Source: Athalassotoga saccharophila (GTDB lineage Bacteria > Thermotogota > Thermotogae > Mesoaciditogales > Mesoaciditogaceae). From it: 64,000 nucleotides of DNA. The stretch's first letter is position 1; every line of letters starts with the position of its first letter. The stretch is taken from positions 837,501-901,500 of the forward strand of contig NZ_AP019551.1 in NCBI RefSeq assembly GCF_009936215.1, read 5' to 3'. A program made the position numbers and the translations under genes. Shown here piece after piece: positions 17,355-27,471 of the stretch. The notes under the pieces are model-generated. The model did not search any database, was not told where the DNA came from, and was given only the letters and a program-made list of their open reading frames with translations.

Positions 17355-18947
17355 CTAAATTTCAATCAAAAGCGCTTCAAATGGTCTTAGGTATGGAAGT
17401 TCTGCATTTCCGTAATTGTCGAGGATGACTTTCCCGCCATTCCAGTTTATCTTTACACTTTCGGAAGAGAAGTTCATTATAACGACGACTGGCTTTTCTC
17501 CGTTTCTTTTGTATGATAAAATTCTATCATCCAGATCGATTATTTCGAAAGTTCCGATTCTTAAAGAATCGTGATTTTTCCTTTCGAAGATCAATTTTTT
17601 GTAAAAGTTAAGCACCGAGTTTTTGTCTTTCATTTCGTCTTCAACATTTACTAAAGACTTATTTTCATTTACCGGTAGCCACGGCTCAACTTCAGAAAAT
17701 CCCCCGTATTTTGATGAATCCCACTGCATCGGCGTTCTTGCCGGATCACGTCCGGGCTTTGGCCACAATGCCTTTCCCCAAGGGTCCATGACTCGATCCT
17801 TTGGAATGTAGGTGTCTTCCATTCCCAATTCCTCTCCGTAATATATGAATGGAGTTCCGCGAAGTGTCAAAAGCAAAGTCGCAAAGAGTTTCGATATTCT
17901 CTTTTTGTCTTCGTAATTCACGTTAAGACCCTCTATCATTCTTGTCAGAATTCTTCTGTTATCGTGATTTCCCGTTACATAACTTGGCCATGCACGATTG
18001 CCAAAGAAGGTATCGAGTGTCTCCACGAGGGATCTTATGTTTTTAGCGTTCATCGAAAGTTTTTCGAGAAAGTCTATGTTGAAGGCTATGTTGAACCTTC
18101 CCTGAATTGTAAAAAGCAGGTAAAGGCACAACCCCATGTCAGAGGATATTTCTCCAACACTCGCGCGGTTATCGTATTTATTCATGAATTTGACTATATT
18201 TTCAACTTCCATCAAAGTTTCGGGCCTTGCGGTGAAAGGATCCCAGTAATACTCGTCTCGCGAACTTTGAAATAGACTTTTCTTTATCTGTGGCCCTTTT
18301 TTTGCATTTATGTCTAACGCTTTGTAAAAGTGGGAGGCCGCATCGAACCTAAAGCCATCAACGCCCATATCAAGCCAGAATTTCATCGAATCGTAAATGG
18401 CCTTTCTTACCTCCTCATTTCTCCAATTTAGATCTGGCTGTTCCTTTGCAAAAAGATGGAGATAATACTGTTTTCTGTTTTCATCCCATGTCCAGACGCT
18501 TTCTTCTCCGCTACCTGAGAAAAGCGAGACCCAGTTATTTGGCAATTCTCCATTGGGTTTTGGATCTCTCCATATGTACCAATCTGCTTTCGGATTGTCC
18601 CTTGATTTTCTGGACTCAACGAACCATGGATGTTTGTCAGATGTATGGTTGTAGACTTGATCTATTATTATCTTTATATTCCTCTTATGGGCCTGATCTA
18701 TCAAAGATTTGAAATCTTCTATATTTCCGAAGATAGGATCGACAGAGGTGTAATCACTTATGTCATATCCAAAATCGACCATTGGCGATTTGAAAAATGG
18801 ACATATCCATATCGCGTCTATTCCAAGATATTCAAAGTAATCCAACTTTTCTTTTATTCCATTTAGATCTCCTATTCCATCTCCATTTGAATCTTTAAAA
18901 CTTCTTGGATATATCTGGTAAAAGACTCCCTCTCTCCACCATTCCAT
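17355..18947 (-). CDS. GH13 alpha-glucosidase (oligo-1,6-glucosidase-like)
   Basis: Cytoplasmic glycoside hydrolase family 13 enzyme, 530 residues from the chosen start, cleaving alpha-glucosides from maltodextrin or isomaltose-type sugars. Conserved regions: DQVYNHTSDKHPWF (region I), GFRFDAASHF with the nucleophile Asp (II), VGEISSD with the acid Glu (III), and VTGNHDNRR (IV). The QPDLN motif places it in the oligo-1,6-glucosidase subgroup. The ATG at 18947 overlaps the lnt stop (TGATG) and has GGAGGAGA ahead of it; an ATG 15 bases earlier is in frame but lies inside that ribosome site. Convergent with rqcH, two bases apart. Confidence 0.9.
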   Translation of the reverse strand: MEWWREGVFYQIYPRSFKDSNGDGIGDLNGIKEKLDYFEYLGIDAIWICPFFKSPMVDFGYDISDYTSVDPIFGNIEDFKSLIDQAHKRNIKIIIDQVYNHTSDKHPWFVESRKSRDNPKADWYIWRDPKPNGELPNNWVSLFSGSGEESVWTWDENRKQYYLHLFAKEQPDLNWRNEEVRKAIYDSMKFWLDMGVDGFRFDAASHFYKALDINAKKGPQIKKSLFQSSRDEYYWDPFTARPETLMEVENIVKFMNKYDNRASVGEISSDMGLCLYLLFTIQGRFNIAFNIDFLEKLSMNAKNIRSLVETLDTFFGNRAWPSYVTGNHDNRRILTRMIEGLNVNYEDKKRISKLFATLLLTLRGTPFIYYGEELGMEDTYIPKDRVMDPWGKALWPKPGRDPARTPMQWDSSKYGGFSEVEPWLPVNENKSLVNVEDEMKDKNSVLNFYKKLIFERKNHDSLRIGTFEIIDLDDRILSYKRNGEKPVVVIMNFSSESVKINWNGGKVILDNYGNAELPYLRPFEALLIEI

Positions 18948-20467
18948 CAAGATCTCCTCCATAGGAAAATGATCTCAGATATCAAAAAGCCTATCGATAT
19001 CCATAATATCATATCTCCAAATTTATCGTAAAATGTTTTTACATCATTTGGATAAAGATCGAAGACGGCGGCAATTTTTTGGTGGGCCGGAAGTTCTTCG
19101 ATTATCTGACCGTAAGGGTTGATAAGGCCGGTGATTCCGGTGTCTGCAACCTGGACTACCCACTTTCTATTCTCGACTGCCCTCATGACGCTCTGGGCAA
19201 AATGCTGGATAAGGGCCGTCCTTTGATCGAACCAACTATCGTCCGTTATTGTAACGATGAATTGGGCTCCTTTATTCGTGAACTTTCTCGATAACCATCC
19301 GAAATAACTTTCAAAACAAATATCGGTCGAAAAATTCACACCGTTCACTTTAAAAATCGTGAAATTCTCTCCGGGAGTGAAGAAATTCGCCAATTTCAAA
19401 AAGCCAAATACGCCAAAGATCTGGGGATATGGAAGAGTTTCAGTAAAAGGAACAAGAATATGCTTTGAATAGATAGATTTCAAACCATCTTTATCGAATA
19501 GACCAGCGGAGTTGTAAATCTTTCCATCTTTCGATGATGGGTAGCCTATAACGGCACTGACATTTTTTTCAGCCATCAAATTTTTTAGATCCGAGTATAT
19601 CCAATTTCCGATCTCGCTTTCAAAGGTTCCCTCAGGGAAAAAGACGAGATTTGTCTTCGTGGAAATAGCGTCAATGCCCCATTCTACAACGTTGAAGATC
19701 TCATGAGGGCTCATTCGATACCTCTCAGAAACCGTTATATTTGGCTGGACAACCCCTACCGTTACGCCTTTTCCGGCAGGAGACTTTAACGTGTAGGGAT
19801 ATAAAAAGGATATAAAATATGTGGATCCAACGATAACGGATATCAACAGGACCATTTTGAAATCTTTTTTCCTCAAAAGGACGTAAAAAAGGTAATTTAC
19901 AACGAAGATTATAAATGTTAGACCGAAGGTGCCGGTTATCGATACCAACTGCAATGTCCCGATCTGATCGTAGAGCGCATCAGAAAGCCTCGATCCTGTG
20001 AATCCCAACTGGCCGTAACCTCTCAGAAATTCAATTAGCACAAAGATCGATGCCATCGAAAGAACGTGAAGGGCGATAGAAATTTTCTTCGATCTCTTTT
20101 CAAAGAATGTGTAAAAAAGTCCAAAGACACCGAAAAAGATGCCTTCTATGATCGTAAAAAGTATAAAGGCTATAAAGCCATACACGGGTGGAAAATCGTT
20201 GAAGAGCGCTATATTTTTGACAAGGGTTGGCAAAAGCCAGTATGTCGAAATTCCCATGTAAAATATGCCAAAGATCCATCCAACAAAGAAAGATTTAGCA
20301 GAATTGATATTTTCGAAGGCAAAGAATAGTGGAACTATGCCAAACCATACAAAAACAGAAGATGCCATCCCGGGCATTGAGATGGCCGTAAGAAAGGCTG
20401 AAAAAATCGCAAGAATCAGTCTTTTTCTAAATCTGATTCCTCGAACTCTTTCTTGCAAGTTGGACAA
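18947..20467 (-). CDS. lnt: Apolipoprotein N-acyltransferase
   Basis: Inner-membrane enzyme of 506 residues that adds the third acyl chain to lipoproteins, a diderm function. The N-terminal half has about six membrane helices; the C-terminal nitrilase-like domain carries the catalytic triad Glu (FFPEGTFES), Lys (YSKHILVPFTE) and Cys (TDICFESYFGWLSR). The upstream topA gene overlaps its start by 52 bases; a shorter start cannot be excluded, but no ATG lies in the first 30 codons. The lipoprotein with lipobox at 33157-33780 is a plausible substrate. Confidence 0.92.
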   Translation of the reverse strand: MSNLQERVRGIRFRKRLILAIFSAFLTAISMPGMASSVFVWFGIVPLFFAFENINSAKSFFVGWIFGIFYMGISTYWLLPTLVKNIALFNDFPPVYGFIAFILFTIIEGIFFGVFGLFYTFFEKRSKKISIALHVLSMASIFVLIEFLRGYGQLGFTGSRLSDALYDQIGTLQLVSITGTFGLTFIIFVVNYLFYVLLRKKDFKMVLLISVIVGSTYFISFLYPYTLKSPAGKGVTVGVVQPNITVSERYRMSPHEIFNVVEWGIDAISTKTNLVFFPEGTFESEIGNWIYSDLKNLMAEKNVSAVIGYPSSKDGKIYNSAGLFDKDGLKSIYSKHILVPFTETLPYPQIFGVFGFLKLANFFTPGENFTIFKVNGVNFSTDICFESYFGWLSRKFTNKGAQFIVTITDDSWFDQRTALIQHFAQSVMRAVENRKWVVQVADTGITGLINPYGQIIEELPAHQKIAAVFDLYPNDVKTFYDKFGDMILWISIGFLISEIIFLWRRS

Positions 20468-22641
20468 AATAAGACCTCTGATCCCTTTTTCTTTTTGTAA
20501 TAGAGCGTCTCGCCGTCATCGGGACACTTGTAATTTGAAGGCTCATACCAACTTATAAAATCACATGTTTTCGGATTATTCTCACATATAAAAAATGTTT
20601 TACCTTTCTTGCTTTTTCTTTCTAATACCTTTCCACCGCATTTCGGACATTTTCCACGCGCGTATTTGGGAATCGTTCTTGTGTAATCACATTCGGGATA
20701 TCTGCTGCAAGATATGAATTCTCCGTACTTTCCAACTCTTTTTACAAGCGGAGCGCCGCACTTGGGACATTTTTCGTCAAGAAGTTCTGGCGTTGCCATT
20801 TCTATGTGAACCTTTTCTCCATTGTATTCTATCTTCGATCCAGACGGTATATTCATCTTGTGCGTACCTTCCTTTGATTCAAGGTATGGGCCATATCTGC
20901 CATATTTTAGGTACATGTACTCTCCATCCGGTCCTTTGATATCTGTTTCTATTGAAATGAAAGATTCCTTTAAATTGGATTTGACGGATTTCAAATTTTT
21001 TTCGAAATCTTCGTTGAATTCTTTCAGTATTTTTTGCCAGTCAGCCTTGCCGCTTTCTATGAGATCTAATTCTTCCTCCATTGAAGCCGTGAATTTGAGA
21101 TCGACTATCTTTGGGAATTCTTTCGATAAAAATTCGCTCACAATTATGCCCAAAAATGTGGGAACGAGATTTTTTTTCTCCCTCTCGACGTACTTTCTGT
21201 CTATCAAAGTCTGGATTATCGTCGCGTACGTACTCGGCCTTCCTATTCCGACCGTTTCGAGTTTTTTAACAAGCGTCGCCTCTGTATACCTCGGAGGAGG
21301 TGATGTCATTTCCTCCGAAATCGATAAAGGATTTACCTCTATCCTTTGATCTATCTTTACATCTGGAAAATATTTTGTCTGTGCTTTTGTGTCTTCGACC
21401 TTTTCAAAACCATCGAAGATTCTCTTTTTGAACTCGACTACGAAGATTCCGCGATTTTTTTCATCGGATACGGTAACCGTTCTTTTTTTGTAGATCGAGT
21501 CTGCCATCTGTGAGGCTACAAACCTTTTCCAGATCATAGAATAAAGTGCAAAAAGATCCTTTGAGAGTTTTCCCTTTAAACTTTCCGGAGAGACTTCCAC
21601 ATACGTAGGCCTTATCGCCTCGTGAGCGTCCTGAGCATTATGAACGTTTTTGACGGATTTGCTTTCTCCGCAAAATTCCTTTCCCCAATTTTTTTGAATG
21701 TAATCTCTTGCGCTTTTCTTCGCGACGTCGGATATTCTGTACGAGTCCGTTCTCATATAGGTTATGAGTGCCACCGTTTCTCCGTCTATCTCAACCCCTT
21801 CGTAGAGTTGCTGGGCAAGTTTCATCGTTTTTGAAACGGGGAAATTTAGAATAGAAGAAGCACTTTGCTGAAGAGTGCTTGTCTTGAAAGGAAGAGGCGA
21901 TTTTGTCTTTATCTCTTCTTCCTTAACATTTAAGACTTTGAATTTCGATCTTTTTAGATATTCAAAGGCTTCTTTTGCCTCTTTTTCATCTTTGAAAGGC
22001 TTTTTTTCAAGGTCTTGACCGTCGAAGGATTCAAGTTTTGTCTTTTCGTTGAAGATCTCCGCCTTTATTTCGTAATATTTTTGAGGCTTGAAGGCGATGA
22101 TCTTCTTTTCCTGATCCACGAGTATTCTCAATGCGGCAGATTGTACACGGCCCGCGCTTAACTTTCCCTTGAATACTCTCCAAAGTAATGGGCTTATTTC
22201 GTATCCGACGATTCTATCGAGGATCCTTCTTGTAAGTTGGGAATTTACCATCTTTATGTCCACATTTCGTGGCTTTTTAACCGCTTCTTTTATGACATTT
22301 TCGGTAATTTCGTTGAATACTATTCTGTTTTTTTCATTCAAGGAAAGATCGAGAATGGATGCAAGATGCCATGCTATGGCTTCCCCTTCTCTATCGTTAT
22401 CCGTTGCGAGTAAAACCTCTTTACCCTTTGAAAGAGATTTGAGTTCTTTGACGATCTTTTCCTTTCCCTCTATGATTTCGAATTCAGGTTCTATCTTTCC
22501 GTTTATCTTCACTCCGAATTTTGATTCTGGCAAATCTCTGACATGGCCTTGAGAAGAGGAAACTTCGTAATCTTTGCCCAAATATTTTTGAATCGTTTTG
22601 GCCTTCGCCGGAGATTCAACTATGACGAGTTTTTTTGTCAT
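20416..22641 (-). CDS. topA: DNA topoisomerase I
   Basis: Type IA topoisomerase of 741 residues that relaxes negative supercoils. It has the TOPRIM domain (VIVESPAKAKTIQKYLG and the acidic DNDREGEAIAWH), the active-site tyrosine region (ITYMRTDSYRIS) and three C-terminal zinc-ribbon modules: CPKCGAPL...CSRYPEC, CPKCGGKV...CENNPKTC and a third beginning CPDDGE and ending CPTC. Length and zinc modules are normal for bacterial TopA; there is no helicase part, so it is not reverse gyrase. Confidence 0.97.
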   Translation of the reverse strand: MTKKLVIVESPAKAKTIQKYLGKDYEVSSSQGHVRDLPESKFGVKINGKIEPEFEIIEGKEKIVKELKSLSKGKEVLLATDNDREGEAIAWHLASILDLSLNEKNRIVFNEITENVIKEAVKKPRNVDIKMVNSQLTRRILDRIVGYEISPLLWRVFKGKLSAGRVQSAALRILVDQEKKIIAFKPQKYYEIKAEIFNEKTKLESFDGQDLEKKPFKDEKEAKEAFEYLKRSKFKVLNVKEEEIKTKSPLPFKTSTLQQSASSILNFPVSKTMKLAQQLYEGVEIDGETVALITYMRTDSYRISDVAKKSARDYIQKNWGKEFCGESKSVKNVHNAQDAHEAIRPTYVEVSPESLKGKLSKDLFALYSMIWKRFVASQMADSIYKKRTVTVSDEKNRGIFVVEFKKRIFDGFEKVEDTKAQTKYFPDVKIDQRIEVNPLSISEEMTSPPPRYTEATLVKKLETVGIGRPSTYATIIQTLIDRKYVEREKKNLVPTFLGIIVSEFLSKEFPKIVDLKFTASMEEELDLIESGKADWQKILKEFNEDFEKNLKSVKSNLKESFISIETDIKGPDGEYMYLKYGRYGPYLESKEGTHKMNIPSGSKIEYNGEKVHIEMATPELLDEKCPKCGAPLVKRVGKYGEFISCSRYPECDYTRTIPKYARGKCPKCGGKVLERKSKKGKTFFICENNPKTCDFISWYEPSNYKCPDDGETLYYKKKKGSEVLFCPTCKKEFEESDLEKD

Positions 22642-22661
22642 TTATTCTTAACTTTTCCTCC

Positions 22662-23747
22662 TTATTCTTCGTCCCAGTTCAATTTTATTTTTCTTCCGAG
22701 GAATCTATCGAAATCGCTCCAATCTCCTTCCGATCCCTTTTCCTTTAGCGCGTTTATCTGGCCCATCTTCGAGTCGAGATCATCGGCGCTGTGAAGTATT
22801 ATTGCCTCTGCCGTCTTTGGAACGGTTGGAGATCCAAGTTCAAGTTCCCCGTGATGAGAAAGAATGAGATGTTCGATGTGAAGAAGCGTGTTCGAAGACA
22901 AAGCGGGTACATTCTTTGCCCAGTCATGGACCATCTGCACACCGAGCACAATGTGACCTATAAGTTCTCCATCTCCGGTTCTTTCAATTCCGTAAGATCT
23001 TATTTCGTATTCTTTTATCTTTCCAAGATCGTGAAAAACGGCACCGGAGACCAAAATATCTTGATTGACATTTGAATAAAGTTTGGATATCTCAATGCAA
23101 AGTTTCATGACTCCCAAAGTGTGCTCGAGAAGGCCTCCCTTGTAGGCGTGGTGAACAACTATCGCGGCAGGCGCGACGATGAATGATTCAACGAATTTTT
23201 CATCTTGGAATGGCAAAGAGGTAAGTGTTCTTATCTCTTTGTCTGAGATAGATGAGATTATGCGCTGGAATTCTTCGTACATCTTGGTGACATCTTTTTT
23301 TGTGGTCGAGATGAAAAGGTTCGGATCGTACTCTCCTTCCCTTAAAACCATCAGAGCATCTTTGTCCTTGTCTATCGCTATTTGGAGTTTGTCCGAATAC
23401 ATATTCGCCCTTCCGCGTATCCTTACGATCGAATTGATCTTGACCTTTGAGTCATTTTCGCTCGCATTGTACCAGTCGATGGCCCTCAGTTCTCCGGTTT
23501 TGTCTGAAAGGGTAAGAAGCAAGAATTTCTTTCCATCCTTCGATTCTTGCAATCTTTTACTTACCACCTTCAAATCGATCACGACATTATCATTCTCCAT
23601 TATCTCAGAGACCATCTTGCCGCCACTTACATTTTTGTTTGAAAAGCCTAATTTTTCAAGATATTCATCGCTGAAAAGATCTCCTAATTTCACATGCACA
23701 CCACTTTTCAAATGTATATTCGTGGAACTCTTTTTGATATTCCACAC
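22662..23747 (-). CDS. yhaM: 3'-5' exoribonuclease YhaM-like (OB-fold plus HD domain)
   Basis: RNA/DNA 3'-5' exonuclease of the YhaM family, up to 361 residues. An OB-fold nucleic-acid-binding domain (about 45-135) is followed by a metal-dependent HD domain (about 180-340) with HHAYKGGLLEHTLGVM, AVFHDLGKIKEY and HLILSHHGELELGSP. The GTG start at 23747 overlaps alr by 40 bases and has no clear ribosome site; GTG codons at 23699 or 23693, just after the alr stop, would give a 343-345 residue protein matching the usual YhaM N-terminus better. Confidence 0.88.
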   Translation of the reverse strand: MWNIKKSSTNIHLKSGVHVKLGDLFSDEYLEKLGFSNKNVSGGKMVSEIMENDNVVIDLKVVSKRLQESKDGKKFLLLTLSDKTGELRAIDWYNASENDSKVKINSIVRIRGRANMYSDKLQIAIDKDKDALMVLREGEYDPNLFISTTKKDVTKMYEEFQRIISSISDKEIRTLTSLPFQDEKFVESFIVAPAAIVVHHAYKGGLLEHTLGVMKLCIEISKLYSNVNQDILVSGAVFHDLGKIKEYEIRSYGIERTGDGELIGHIVLGVQMVHDWAKNVPALSSNTLLHIEHLILSHHGELELGSPTVPKTAEAIILHSADDLDSKMGQINALKEKGSEGDWSDFDRFLGRKIKLNWDEE

Positions 23748-24796
23748 ACGATTTCATAATTTATTGTACCATCTAACCTTGCTATTTCTTCAACGGTAAT
23801 CTCTTCATCACCGCTTTTTCCTATTATAACAACATCGTCTCCGATATTCACATTTTCTATTTTTGAAACATCGACCACTATTTGATCCATGCTAACTCTT
23901 CCGAGTATTTTAGATCTTTTACCCTTTACAAGGACCTCTCCCCTGTTCGAAAGCGATCGAGGTAGACCGTCTGCGTATCCAAAAGGGATCGTTGCAACTG
24001 TCATTGGTTCCTCCGCCACAAAGGTATGGCCATATCCTATGGTTCTACCTTTCGATATGCGCTTCACAAATGCTATGGTTGAATGGACACTCATTACGGG
24101 TTTCAAATAATCTAATCTTTGCTTTTCAGAAGGTTGAAGTCCGTAGGCGGCAATTCCGACCCTTGAAAAATTCCCTATAGAAGGGTTTATCAAAGTCGCG
24201 GCCGCGCTGTTTGATATATGGATGTATCTTGGCTTTTTTACGCTTTCTGTGAATCTTTGAAATGCCTTTATCTGATCTGAATTCATAGGATCTTCGGGGT
24301 CGTCCGCAGAAGAGAAGTGTGTGTACAACCCTTCGAGTAGGTATTTCGGATTTTTAGAGATATCTTCGTACAATTCGAAGGCCTCATCAACAGAAGGACC
24401 GAGACGGCCCATACCTGTGTCCACCTTCAGATGAACTTTTAATCTTTCTTCACCGATAAATTCATCTATGGCCTTCATCTGGTCCTTCGAAAAGATCGTA
24501 ACACTTATCTCTCTAAGTATGGCTTCCTTCACATATTTGGGCTCGAAATAATTGAGCACAAGTATAGGAATTACTATACCGCTATCGCGTAACTCAATCG
24601 CTTCTTCGAGAAAAGCCACCACCAAAAAGCCAATACCGTTATCCTGGCAGATATGGGCCATCCTAACGGCACCATGGCCGTAAGCGTCTGCTTTAAGGAC
24701 TGGAGCGACGTGTTTGTGCGATCTTTTCGATATTTCAAAAATATTGCGGAGGAAATTTTGAGTATTCACCTCCGCATAGGTATTTCTTGTATTCAT
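23708..24796 (-). CDS. alr: Alanine racemase
   Basis: PLP-dependent racemase of 362 residues providing D-alanine for peptidoglycan. PLP-binding Lys35 is in PVLKADAYGHGA, the phosphate-binding region is HISNSAAATL, and the second catalytic base (Tyr) lies in the C-terminal beta domain (TIGYGHTFVAEE). The gene sits nine bases after rpmB and overlaps yhaM, in a run rpmB-alr-yhaM-topA-lnt. Confidence 0.96.
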   Translation of the reverse strand: MNTRNTYAEVNTQNFLRNIFEISKRSHKHVAPVLKADAYGHGAVRMAHICQDNGIGFLVVAFLEEAIELRDSGIVIPILVLNYFEPKYVKEAILREISVTIFSKDQMKAIDEFIGEERLKVHLKVDTGMGRLGPSVDEAFELYEDISKNPKYLLEGLYTHFSSADDPEDPMNSDQIKAFQRFTESVKKPRYIHISNSAAATLINPSIGNFSRVGIAAYGLQPSEKQRLDYLKPVMSVHSTIAFVKRISKGRTIGYGHTFVAEEPMTVATIPFGYADGLPRSLSNRGEVLVKGKRSKILGRVSMDQIVVDVSKIENVNIGDDVVIIGKSGDEEITVEEIARLDGTINYEIVCGISKRVPRIYI

Positions 24797-24804
24797 ACCT
24801 TAGT

Positions 24805-24996
24805 TCAAACACGCTGAACTTTTCCAGCCTTTAGACAGCGCGTGCATACCATCAAACGCTTAACCTTCCCGTCTTTGTCCTTCACATTTACAGGTTGAAG
24901 ATTGGGCTTAAAAGTTCTCAAAGTTTTCCTGTGAGAATGACTTATCCTATGACCGGTTTCGACATCTTTGCCGCAAATGTCACACTTTCTCGACAT
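24805..24996 (-). CDS. rpmB: 50S ribosomal protein L28
   Basis: Small basic ribosomal protein of 63 residues. CDICGKD at the N-terminus and CTRCLKAG at the C-terminus form the four-cysteine zinc site present in the zinc-binding form of L28; [18 protein letters not shown] is the conserved core. First gene of the run towards GH13, with AAAGGGGA as ribosome site and a strong promoter 35-60 bases upstream. Confidence 0.97.
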   Translation of the reverse strand: MSRKCDICGKDVETGHRISHSHRKTLRTFKPNLQPVNVKDKDGKVKRLMVCTRCLKAGKVQRV

Positions 24997-25030
24997 CTTT
25001 ATTCCCCTTTCGTCTTTTAAATCATTAGGA

Positions 25031-25058
25031 ATTATATCATCATCTTTGAAAAAATCAA
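25031..25058 (-). promoter_or_regulatory. Promoter of rpmB-alr-yhaM-topA-lnt
   Basis: Minus strand: -35 TTGATT at 25058-25053, 16-base spacer, extended -10 TGATATAAT with TATAAT at 25036-25031. Confidence 0.75.
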
Positions 25059-25063
25059 AACAT

Positions 25064-26251
25064 CTAAATCTTTTTAGGAATCAATGGTAGCATTATCGAT
25101 GATACAATCCCGAAAAGAAAGATTATCCAAAAATCGATTTGAATTCCAATACCTGATCCAATTAACAATGTCATCACGCCAACGCCCGCCGCCCCGCCTA
25201 TCATGTTAGATATTCCCCATATGTAAGCGCTCGCAGTCGCGGTGTATCTCGGTGGAAAGATCTGCGTTACGTATCCAAGAAGAACCGGGAAGCCACTTAA
25301 GGCGAAAAATGTCTCCAAAAAGTACATCGAAACTGAAAAAGCGAAATTGTTCCACAGTAAAAAGACGAAGAAGATCGCCGTTGAGACTATCGTTGTCAGA
25401 AAAACTGTGTACCTTCCACCTTTCTTTGTTGTCAGCCATCCAAAAAACGGTTGGCCGAAGACGGCACCGATGAATGAGATCGTCAAAAACAGACCAACAA
25501 GCGTTTTTGAGTTGTAAATTTTGTAAATGTACTCTCCGAGAAAGGTCGTCGTTCCCGAGATGAACATTGCCCTTATGAAGATTATCGTTCCGAGTATGAA
25601 GAGAAATTTCACGTATTTTGGATCTAATTTTTCTTTGACCTTTGACTGTTCCTGATTACGTTCCTCATAAGCAGATCTTTTGAATTGTGAAAGTCCAAAA
25701 TAAACTATTAGAGTACCTATCAACATTATAAGTGCTTCAAAAAACATGCCCGTACTTTCTCCGAAGGCGATTATGAGCAATGTTATTATAGAAGGCATGA
25801 CAGATCTTCCGATACTTCCGAGGGATCCGTTTATTCCAAGCGCTGTCGGAGAGTTTTTGCCAAAAGTGTACGAAAGAATGGCACTTCCGAGAGGATGGTA
25901 AAATGCCTGAGCAAAGCCAAGTAAAATTGCACCTATAGTTATCAATATGTAGATTTCAGATGTAAAGGCAAAGGCAAGTCCGAAAAGCGCTATCGAAACG
26001 CTTTCGAGTGCAAGTCCAAAGGTTATGAAAGGCACGTCCAAGTCCCTTCTGTCGGCGAAGTGAGAAATAAAGGGCGATACTAATCCAGACAAAAGGCCGT
26101 AAGATGCCGCTATTATTCCAAGAAAGGCTATGTTAACATGGTAAAATTCAGAGTAATAGACTATAAGCAATGAAAACAAAAGCAATGTCCCATCATTTAG
26201 AAAATGTGCAAGCGATGTAAAGACAAGAAATTTAGTTTTACCTTTTTCCAC
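25064..26251 (-). CDS. Major facilitator superfamily transporter
   Basis: Twelve-helix membrane carrier of 395 residues with a central cytoplasmic loop ([18 protein letters not shown]). The segment [13 protein letters not shown] fits the loop 2-3 motif A of MFS carriers and [19 protein letters not shown] matches fosmidomycin-resistance (Fsr)-type exporters. Substrate cannot be told; drug or sugar efflux is typical of the group. The start is a GTG six bases after AAGGAGGA. It lies alone between the rpmB run and the cobalamin operon. Confidence 0.85.
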   Translation of the reverse strand: MEKGKTKFLVFTSLAHFLNDGTLLLFSLLIVYYSEFYHVNIAFLGIIAASYGLLSGLVSPFISHFADRRDLDVPFITFGLALESVSIALFGLAFAFTSEIYILITIGAILLGFAQAFYHPLGSAILSYTFGKNSPTALGINGSLGSIGRSVMPSIITLLIIAFGESTGMFFEALIMLIGTLIVYFGLSQFKRSAYEERNQEQSKVKEKLDPKYVKFLFILGTIIFIRAMFISGTTTFLGEYIYKIYNSKTLVGLFLTISFIGAVFGQPFFGWLTTKKGGRYTVFLTTIVSTAIFFVFLLWNNFAFSVSMYFLETFFALSGFPVLLGYVTQIFPPRYTATASAYIWGISNMIGGAAGVGVMTLLIGSGIGIQIDFWIIFLFGIVSSIMLPLIPKKI

Positions 26252-26321
26252 AAAATGTCCTCCTTATAGAAAATCATTTTCTATTTTACACCGATTTTGT
26301 TTCCATTGCCTATCATCTTTT

Positions 26322-26792
26322 TTAAGAAGAGATCTTCCTTCTTGAAAGTATTTCGAATATTATTGCAGAAAGCACAAGGTTTAGAAGGCTCGCAAGCGTA
26401 AGCGATGGAATAAGGGCAAGGTAGAGACCATATCCTCCCACCGGTAAAACGATCAATGGAGAGATGATTCCGTTTAGCGCTGTGGCGATCGCTATGCCAA
26501 TGATTTTGTTTATTTTGAAGAAAAATCTGTAAGCAATTGCTACAAAAAACATCTCGAGTGCGACGGGCAATGTTAAGATTCCAAGAGGGAAGCCTGCGCT
26601 CATTGTTATGACGAGATATCCGAGAGATGTGACTATCGCACCCGGGATGTATCCAAGGTAAAGGGCGGCGGTAAATCCTGCAGTTGAATCAAATCCTACG
26701 TCTCCGATAGGACTCGGGATTTTGATCAAAGATCCGACGAATGAAAGCGCTATAAAAATGGCGATTAAGGTTATTTTTTTCGTTTTATTCAT
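26322..26792 (-). CDS. cblT: ECF transporter S component, probable alpha-ribazole transporter CblT
   Basis: Substrate-binding membrane subunit of an energy-coupling-factor transporter, 156 residues with five to six helices. The stretches SFVGSLIKIPSPIGDVGFDS and AGFPLGILTLPVALEMFF follow the CblT pattern seen in Firmicutes, where the protein imports alpha-ribazole, the lower-ligand nucleoside of cobalamin. It overlaps the cblS gene by eight bases and ends the cobalamin operon. The shared ECF ATPases and T component are not in the window. Naming rests on context plus pattern; a generic S component for another corrinoid precursor is possible. Confidence 0.78.
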   Translation of the reverse strand: MNKTKKITLIAIFIALSFVGSLIKIPSPIGDVGFDSTAGFTAALYLGYIPGAIVTSLGYLVITMSAGFPLGILTLPVALEMFFVAIAYRFFFKINKIIGIAIATALNGIISPLIVLPVGGYGLYLALIPSLTLASLLNLVLSAIIFEILSRRKISS

Positions 26793-27468
26793 TTTCGAGT
26801 ACTCCTATTCTTATCGCTTTATCAATAATCTTATTTGCCCAAAAAACGATGGAGGTAGACGGGCCTCCGCTTTTGTAAAGCCATTCCTCATCGACTTCGA
26901 GTTTCAAGTTAAGTCCGCTGTTTGACGCTAACAATTTTGCCTCTTCATACACACCATTCGATCCAACCGGAACGATCTCGCCGACATAAGGAGAGGATCT
27001 TATTTTTAAGAATTCCTCAAAAGTCAATACCTTATCTTCATTTTTTAAAAGTTCCTCTCCCACAAGCGGGACACCAGCAACAAAGACGGCAGTACCCGCT
27101 AAAGCCCTTCCGATGATTGGATTTTTGGTAAATCCCACAACGGAAACTCCAATGCCACTTTGAGAAGTCTTAAAATTCTTTTCCGTTGATACAACGTAAG
27201 GCAACGAAAACTTTTCGAGAATATCCTTTACGCCGTTTAAAGCCATTTGGGCATATTCGGGGGCATTGGCAAATTCAAAACTTGTACTCAACGCCTCTCC
27301 TCCCAAAGATATGACCTCCATGAGAGCCGTCCTTAGGGTGTATTTTACCGTCATCTCGACTGGCACGTTCAACAGATCATTTTCAAGACTTCCTATTCCG
27401 CCGGCCGAATCACAGGCGTGGATCAAAAATCCATCCTTGAATCTTATCAGGTTCGCATCCCTTCTCAT
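26785..27468 (-). CDS. cblS: Probable alpha-ribazole kinase CblS
   Basis: A 227-residue member of the AIR synthase/PurM-like fold. IHACDSAGGIG near residue 17, the conserved RTALMEVISLGGEALSTSF helix region and GIGVSVVGF match the CblS family, which phosphorylates alpha-ribazole to alpha-ribazole phosphate. That product is the substrate of CobS, encoded just upstream (3-base gap). Together with cblT this provides a salvage route that bypasses CobT. Confidence is good because of the linked transporter and riboswitch, though no biochemical residue is diagnostic by eye. Confidence 0.78.
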   Translation of the reverse strand: MRRDANLIRFKDGFLIHACDSAGGIGSLENDLLNVPVEMTVKYTLRTALMEVISLGGEALSTSFEFANAPEYAQMALNGVKDILEKFSLPYVVSTEKNFKTSQSGIGVSVVGFTKNPIIGRALAGTAVFVAGVPLVGEELLKNEDKVLTFEEFLKIRSSPYVGEIVPVGSNGVYEEAKLLASNSGLNLKLEVDEEWLYKSGGPSTSIVFWANKIIDKAIRIGVLENE

Positions 27469-27471
27469 AAT